DNA of 64,000 bases from Dryocosmus kuriphilus (lineage: Eukaryota; Arthropoda; Insecta; Hymenoptera; Cynipidae). The translations under genes and the position numbers were made by a program. The notes under the pieces are model-generated. The model was given only the letters and a program-made list of their open reading frames with translations. It did not search any database and was not told the DNA's origin. The DNA lies in NCBI GenBank assembly GCA_038277395.1, contig CM076191.1, positions 24,896,983 to 24,960,982 on the forward strand, in the 5' to 3' direction. Positions 57,455 to 64,000 of this stretch are shown here, piece by piece. Numbering within the stretch: position 1 is the stretch's first letter; each line of letters starts with the position of its first letter.

Positions 57455-57768
57455 TAAGAGCTTCGGTGGCTCAGGTGGTAGCGCGCTGACCTTCCAAGCA
57501 AGAGGTCCGGGGTTCTATTCCTGAGCCGATACCAATGGAATTTTCTATGTACTTTCTACCGAGGCCTCTCGTGGTTTGGAACCCATGTTAAACTGTAGAT
57601 CCCCTCATAGAGGCCAAGTGATCTTTCAGGGAAGATGCTTCATGTCGAGGGGCAAATTGCTTGGGGGTCACTGGTCGATTTTGAGGCTTAAAAAGTTGTG
57701 AAAGTTTGTAATTGTTCTGGAAGACTCTCAAAACCTGTAAAAGGGAAGGGAGTATAAAAATAATATAC
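57455..57768 (+). mobile_element. tRNA-Ala-like SINE (family 1), full copy
   Basis: 314 bp with an A box (GGTGGCTCAGGTGGTAG) and a B box (GGTCCGGGGTTCTATTCC). A body of about 230 bp ends in GGGAAGGGAGTATAAAAATAAT. It is flanked by a 17 bp target-site duplication, AATACATTCCGTTAAGA (57438-57454 and 57769-57785). The anticodon arm has drifted (CTTCCAA) from the TGC of the 28 kb copy. The ORF at 57588-57770 is a reading of the SINE. Confidence 0.95.
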
Positions 57769-57785
57769 AATACATTCCGTTAAGA

Positions 57786-58900
57786 ATGTGTTTATATGGG
57801 CAAAAATGTACTATTATTTAGGTATGTATTTCTATAAATATACGAGTACCAAACATCGTGCGCCACATTAGGTGCTCGTGCAGAGTGCATGAGTAAACAC
57901 ACATTTTATAGCATATATTTAGTAAATTTTACTCAAAGAATAAGGCATTAAAGTATCCACAAGACTTCAGATTACATATTAGAAATTTTTTAAAAGTTTA
58001 CTACAAAATATTTTATTTTACATTGCTTTTATCCCGCTATAATCAAACTAAAAAATGCCAAAAAATAACTTGACTAAACTATTTAGGATAAATATTAAAC
58101 GATATCTTTAAATGCTGAAATTTCTTCACCAGCTGTCACTTAATAAATAAATAAATTCAATCTGGTACACTTGCTAGTCGCAAGGAAAACTAACCGAAAA
58201 TTCGAATCAGTAGCGCCGCTTTTAACATAGGAATCTCGATGCAGAAACCATCTTGCCCTACTATGTAACTCGCCGGTAGGTACTGTCTATACCAGACTGG
58301 CAAATAAATTCGCGAAATCGCGATACCTGCCGAAATTTTCGTGAGATTATCGATTAATTTTTATTGCACTAACCTCTGCGGACATAAAGTCATTTTTTTC
58401 ATAAAATTTCCTATCATTAATTTGTCTACTTTAGGAAAATCTGTGTTATCTACTTTCTCACAACGACTATCTGTTTTCCGCTTTTTCTTGATATATGTAT
58501 CAGTAACAATTTTTCAAGTTAAATTAACCCTTTTATATACATTGTCTTTATGCTTATATCTGTAAACATTGAAACAACTTCAAATTTAAGTCAATATTTC
58601 CAAAGCAGTCCAATCAGTTGACATATTTGCTGGTGCGGCGTTTCTATAACCAATCAGTGATCGTATTTTAAATTAAATAAAAATATAGGGACTTCATAAA
58701 CATTCCTTTCCTCATGAGCTACATTCTAAACTTTTATTAAACTTTAATTTTAAAATAAAGAAGGGTGCATGGCAAACTTACACAGAAAAATAGACTGTGC
58801 CAGGGGACACAGGATAGAAGTGAAACTTAACTTTTTTCTCCTCAAGCTAAGTATGTTAAAATTGTACAATTTTTAATCACTCTTAGGACTCTTATATCAC
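57786..58900. other. AT-rich DNA, nothing recognised
   Basis: No gene or clear repeat. Confidence 0.5.
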
Positions 58901-58903
58901 TTA

Positions 58904-59045
58904 AGCCGCTTGGTCCTATAATGTTAAAAGTAAGAGAGAACGAGATAGAAATAGTTCAGTCAGTTGACAGCAGCGATGGTCGCGCACTGCAGTGCTCTAT
59001 TTCTATCTCGCTCTCCCTTATGTTTAACATAGGACCGAGCGGTCT
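58904..59045. repeat. near-palindrome of about 140 bp
   Basis: The left arm (58904-58953; GGTCCTATAATGTTAAAAG, then GAACGAGATAGAAATAG) and right arm (58997-59045; CTATTTCTATCTCGCTCTC, then GTTTAACATAGGACC) pair over some 45 positions with few mismatches. They leave a loop of about 43 nt that includes CTGCAG. A smaller hairpin, CCGAAGCACTTCGG, follows. It may be a MITE or a hairpin RNA precursor. Confidence 0.7.
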
Positions 59046-60493
59046 CCCGAAGCACTTCGGCTACGTCTGTGGTGTATACCTACATTGTAGAAAGAGAGAG
59101 ATAGGGGGGAGAGGGGGAAAGAGCACCTGAAATATTTGCGTTACCAAACTGGAATGTGATGACGACACGTCTATCAATTCACTCCCAGTCCTGTTTTCTT
59201 TTGTATAGTGTCCCATAAGAAGTTTCACTTCAATAAATTTTTGGCATGTTATGCAAGTACACTATTTTCTATTCCAATGTTATTTTTTAAATAGAAATAT
59301 TTAATCACGAGAAAATATTCATAACTAAATTATTCTAATTATTTTCAAATTCATGGGACAGAAAAAATGAGTCAATATTGAGAAAGCTCTTTTTATTGAT
59401 GAAATCCCTGGGTTCCATTTTTCTTAATATTTTTCTGCTTGATTTAATAGCTAATAACATCTGAGGCCGGGTATCATAAAAGCGACTAAGTCTATTTTCG
59501 TTTCGTCCGACATTTACGAGTAAACTTCTATTCAATTCAGAAGTTCATTTGGGGCGAGACGAAGGGTAGTTTTCCACGGGGGATATATAAATTGTCTGAA
59601 AAGAAAAAAGGACAATGATCTAAGGTCACTTTCAGAGTGCAACGTTGCTTCAATTTTAGCGGGGAGTAGCTCAAAGCGTTTGAGTTTGTCGTTTGCTCTA
59701 CAGCCTCTCTCGCTTTTCTTTTCCCCCCTTTTTTTTTCTTCTTTTTTTCGAGCATATCGCAAAAACTCTTCAGCGGACAAATGTTTGTCAACTGGACAAC
59801 AGCGAACCCTTTCGACTCAGGATACACAATGACTTGGTAGAGTACAACGAATGGAGTCCCCACACCACTCTTTCAACTCCCAACCTAACCCCAACCCCAA
59901 CCCCAAATCCTACTCTCTTTTTCTCTCTTCTGTGTCTATGCAGCACTAACTCTATACAGAAAACTGTGCCTTTACCTCGAGGCCACTTTGAGGACTTGCA
60001 CGGAACAAAGAGAAAATAACCAACAGTGCCTCCGATAACAGGTCCTAAGCTTCTAGGTGTTCGGAATTGTGTTTAATTTTCAGTGTTTTTGAAATACAAA
60101 TTCATCATTTGAAATAACGAGAGAAATATCCCAACGTCCCGTGGAATTTCTCTGGAAATTGTGGAAAATTTGTATGTGTTGAGTCCTGGGGAGGGAATAA
60201 AAATGTATTGAATGCATGCTTGGACTATGAGATATTTATTTATTGATAATTAATTAATTATATGTATAACAACTTTTGAGATTGAAAGAAGTATCTTTTC
60301 AACTGAGTTTATTTTTACATGAAATGAATAATTATTATGTTAAATTAATTTTTTATTTGGTTTTAAAATACGGAAAAAAACTCGCGAACAGCAGTGACAG
60401 TTATTGTGGTGTGACGTGAGCTATACCGGCAGTTCTTACCAGTGATTGGTTAATCTGTATTTTTGAAAAGAAAATCCCCTGTCGCATTCCATT
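59046..60493. other. intergenic DNA, no supported gene
   Basis: No domain in any ORF. 59690-59755 is a pyrimidine tract. 59881-59908 has four CCCCAA-type units. The ORFs here lie over these low-complexity runs. Confidence 0.45.
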
Positions 60494-61660
60494 TTTACAT
60501 TCTCATCAGAGAAGGTATTAGATTTATGTATAATTTGACTTTCGCGGATTTCATGAAATCTCCACGTTTTGAGACCTCCTGAATCCGAAAAAACGGGTTT
60601 TACGACGGTGTCTGTCTGTCTGTTGTCGTCGTCGTTGTCGTTGGAGTCTATTCCCACGATAACTTTCGAAGGACTAATCGGATTGGAGTGTGCTTTGGTA
60701 CACTTCTTTAAGGGGTAAAAAGAAAGAATGAGTTTGTTAACCAGCGGTTTTTGACTAACGGTTATGGTTTTATCCATCAAAAACAGTTTTTAAAAATCAA
60801 AAAATCAATTTTCCGGCTACACTATGAGAAATACAAAAAAAATGTAAGAAAGTAAACTTGTTCATCTCAAAAAAATCGTTTTTTGATAAAATGAACGGTT
60901 TTTGTTTTAATCAAGAAAACGCTATTAAAATTTAAAAACTCTGGTTTCATGCCAAAATATTCAAGATACAAAAAAATGGTTAAGAACAAAGTTGTTCAAT
61001 TCAAAAAGGTCTACAAATTTTGTTTTTGCCATTTTTTGATAAAATTCACGGTTTTGGTTTTAATCGATAAAACGCTATTAAAAATCAAAAATTTCCAATT
61101 TCCCGCCAAACTATGCAATATACGAAAAAATGATAATAAACAAAGTTGTTCACCTCAAAAAGATCTACAAATTTGCTCTGTCATTTTTTTGAGCAGATGC
61201 GTAGTTTGAGTTATTCGTGAAATATGTTATGAAATATAAAGAAAACCACTTTCCAGCAAAACTATGCAAGAATGCAAGATATGAGAAAATATTAACAAGC
61301 AGAATTGTTTACCTTGGAAAGAGCTACAAAATTTATTTATAAGACTCATCGTTTTACTTTTAAGAATCGAAATCCTGTATTGTGAAAATTTGGAAAATCA
61401 CAAAAAAACTTTACTAATCTACATTGTGTTTTAAAAAAAATGTAATTTTCGAGCGCGAAGCGCGAATGTCATGATGAGAATGTATTCCTTAAGGGCGATA
61501 GAGCCTTAAGTAAAATAATTTCTTTTATAATTTTTCATTTAAAGGTTTATACGATCCATAAAAACCGAGCGCGTAGCGCGAGTGCCATCAGACGCGTGCC
61601 CTAGGCGCGCTCATACTTCGCGCGAAGCTCGCGATGAGAATGTGCCAGCGAAGCGGGCAG
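60494..61660 (-). repeat. family R repeat, copy G
   Basis: A near-full copy in reverse. Its distal end ACATTCTCATCAGAGAAGG is at 60494 and its GC-rich end GCGAAGCGGGCAG at 61660. It has the complement of the ACG/ACA tract (60610-60645), three to four internal units, and the palindromic words CGAGCGCGAAGCGCGA and CGCGTAGCGCGAG. A T-run follows the GC-rich end, as in other copies. The ORF at 60436-60780 (-) matches the frame open in copy E. Confidence 0.88.
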
Positions 61661-64000
61661 ATTTTTTTTATCTGTACTCAGTTTGTCAACATTTATTGAG
61701 ATTTATAATGGCAAACCTTTTAAATGATGGAAGATGGTTATTCTGAATCGCAGCAACTTCCAACGAAGCATTTCTTCATGTTTCTTTGCGTGGCATAGCA
61801 AAATCAATTTTAATTAGTGTTTTAATTATCGCATTACCGCATCCGGGCAAAAAGCAATATTGGTCATTAATTATTTCATTTATGTAAACAGTACCAGTAC
61901 ACATAACCTTTAGTAATGATTCTGTCAGAAGATTATTTAAAAATATAATAAATTTTCTACGCATGCGTTACATGCGCAGATGCGAATCTCCGTATAACGG
62001 ACTTCATTATAATGTCGATTCATTTAAATGTAGTATTCTAAACTGGCATTTGCAACCAATTTATTTAATACGTGATAAGTACCTAAAATTAAAAAATTAT
62101 AGTTTGGCAAATGTTTAGATCATAAAATTTTAAATAAAAAAAATTTCTGAATGCATACAAATTCTCTATTTTTAGATAACCACAAATAGAATTTGCATAA
62201 TCATATTATTATTTATACAACCAGAATACTCAATTTATTGAACTGATAATTTTTCTTTTAAAAGTTTACATATTTAATAAACATGTTTGGATTCATTGTA
62301 TAGAAAATAGGAAAATCTGACTTGGATTTATTTGAGATTTGAAGTATGCAAATTTAAATGATTTTCATATGAAAGAAAGCATTTAATCATTTTAGACTTA
62401 AATAAAATAAAAAATAAAAAGGACCAATTAAAAAGCCCTAAAATTTAAAGACATTTAGAATTGAATACTTAAAAGGGTTTTAAGATTAACTGAATGTTTG
62501 TTGTCAATTTCTCCAAGTATAAAGTTATCCCAATTAAAAGCTTTAGCTTTAAAAATATTTTGTAATATCCTTACAAGTTTGATGACCTATAAATTGTAAA
62601 AATTAGACACTGAAGTCTCAAACATTGAATTTATTATTTATTTATTATTAATTATAATTAACCTATTATTACTTTTTAATGAAAAAAAAAACAAATTAAA
62701 AGTTGATTCAATAAAAGGGTTAGTAGATATATGGATAAAACTAAGTGAGGGTAAGTTTAGAAAATAAAACTTAGACAATTTAAAAATTACTTTGAAATTA
62801 AAAAACTACCCACAATCATTTATAGAAGGTATTATTAATGAAAGAGTTCGCGAAATTTACAGTTGTGCTTTTCTTTTGATCAAAGACGATGTTTACTTGA
62901 TTGCATCGTTTTATTTTACGTTGATACACGTTTTGGAGCCCAAACTCCAAGTTATATCTGATATTCATATTATAATTAAAACCACTTATCGAAAATTATT
63001 TACATTTGATTAACTTCCCATATCTTCAAAAATTCCAAATAAAGTGAAACTTTAAAATACACGAAATAAAAATTTAAAAGTAATCTAAGTAAAACGGTAA
63101 AATTACTACAATAATTGTGGTTAATTCCTAAATAGAATATTCCTAATTGCAAAAAAATGCATTGAGATGGAATAAAAATTCTAATGAACATTAAGGACTT
63201 TAAAAAGGAATGGGCTAAATATACTGTAAAAAATTCTATAAAAATACCAGAGAAAGGACCCCGCACGTTTTTTATGGAAATTGGGTTTCGGTTAAATTGG
63301 ACCAATTTTCATATGAAGCATACGGGGTTCTCTATTCATGATGAAAAACAAAGGAAGAAAAAGGTTTAACTAACTGAAAATAAAACATTATCCATTAATT
63401 AGTTTAAATTAATTAATTAAATGATTCATTAAACATAGTTTAATCAAAATTAACAAGTGTATTAAATGGAGTGAAAGAAAGGATTTGATAAATTATCAGA
63501 TTATTTTATTTTATAATAATATTTAAAAAAAGATAAATTATATTCTATTTTATAAAAATACACGGAAGTGCTAATAAGGGTAGTGCTCTTAAGATATATA
63601 ATGTGTTTTTGCGGTACGTCGGAGGTTGGCTAGTGGCTTCTCTTGAAAGCTGCAGTAGGAGAGTGCACCTAGTGAGAGAGCAATGTTACATTTCCTGGCT
63701 CTGGCTTAGTATTGTTTGTATTGGGTGGCATAAACAATCCAGGAAAGACGGTACTCAGACAACCGACTTGCCCAAATGCAGACAATTCCAACTACTAGAA
63801 ACTACTTGAATTTTATGTTTCGAAAATTTATTGACTACTATTATATGATTCAGATATTATAATTTATCATCAGTTTGTCGCCTATAGAAAAGTTTTTAAC
63901 TTGAACCTATTTGAACTCACGAATGCCTTAGTTGAATACTGAAACCGGCTCTGAACTTACCTGAAAAAAAAGAGATGCACATTAGAAATTGAAACTCAGC
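61661..64000. other. AT-rich DNA, no supported gene
   Basis: No recognisable gene. The ORF at 62792-63013 is AT-rich with no domain. 63600-63810 is less AT-rich with a 68-codon ORF (63603-63809) that I do not recognise; it could be an exon or chance. Confidence 0.45.

Noticed and set aside
1..64000. CRISPR arrays, bacterial operons or plasmid features
   Set aside because: No regular repeat-spacer array or bacterial gene organisation. All recognisable coding is eukaryotic transposon-derived.

Overview
The window looks like AT-rich nuclear DNA of an insect. The mix of mariner, Tc1, BEL/Pao, Ty3/gypsy, LINE, tRNA-derived SINE and Polinton-type pieces would fit a hymenopteran or similar genome, but that placement is inference. 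I see no convincing host protein exon, rRNA or functional tRNA gene. Almost everything recognisable is a mobile element or its debris, set in AT-rich DNA with simple repeats. One 500-base run of N (36940-37439) is an assembly gap.

Layout. 1-12 kb: intergenic DNA with two short hairpins, a 1.8 kb long inverted repeat (4328-6105) and a 1 kb array of degenerate GGAATTTTAAGG-like repeats between direct repeats. 12-17.7 kb: an internally deleted mariner with perfect terminal repeats, two more long inverted repeats (13329-13957; 14438-15408, rich in AAGGTCA) and the first copies of an unclassified dispersed family, here called family R. 18-25 kb: a MITE-like block with a nested SINE, an R copy between direct repeats, and a nearly intact Tc1 element whose transposase is broken at an A14 run. 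25-30 kb: mostly AT-rich DNA, one SINE with target-site duplication, and a possible non-coding regulatory block.

30.3-31.3 kb is the most unusual place. A tandem array carries seven TTCTAGAA palindromes, three of them inside perfect three-pentamer heat-shock elements. It is followed by a TATA box, an initiator-like site, an 86-codon ORF and AATAAA. It reads as a compact heat-shock-type gene of unknown product.

31.4-36.5 kb: a decayed BEL/Pao retrotransposon cut off in its RNase H region, then the end of a Polinton/Maverick-type integrase with a chromodomain running into the gap. 38-39.7 kb: a 1689 bp foldback element with a 9 bp target-site duplication. 41.5-44.5 kb: a decayed Ty3/gypsy pol and probable 3' LTR. 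44.9-47.2 kb: two head-to-tail R copies. 47.3-48.6 kb: a long inverted repeat bounded by TTAA. 50.9-54.5 kb: a 3.6 kb LINE with 13-14 bp target-site duplications. 57-64 kb: a SINE with a 17 bp duplication, a 140 bp near-palindrome, a seventh R copy and AT-rich DNA.

The retrotransposons and DNA transposons show frameshifts, stops or deletions in every coding region, so none is likely to be autonomous now. The clearest common theme is the number of long self-complementary units (five in 64 kb) and the R family (seven copies).
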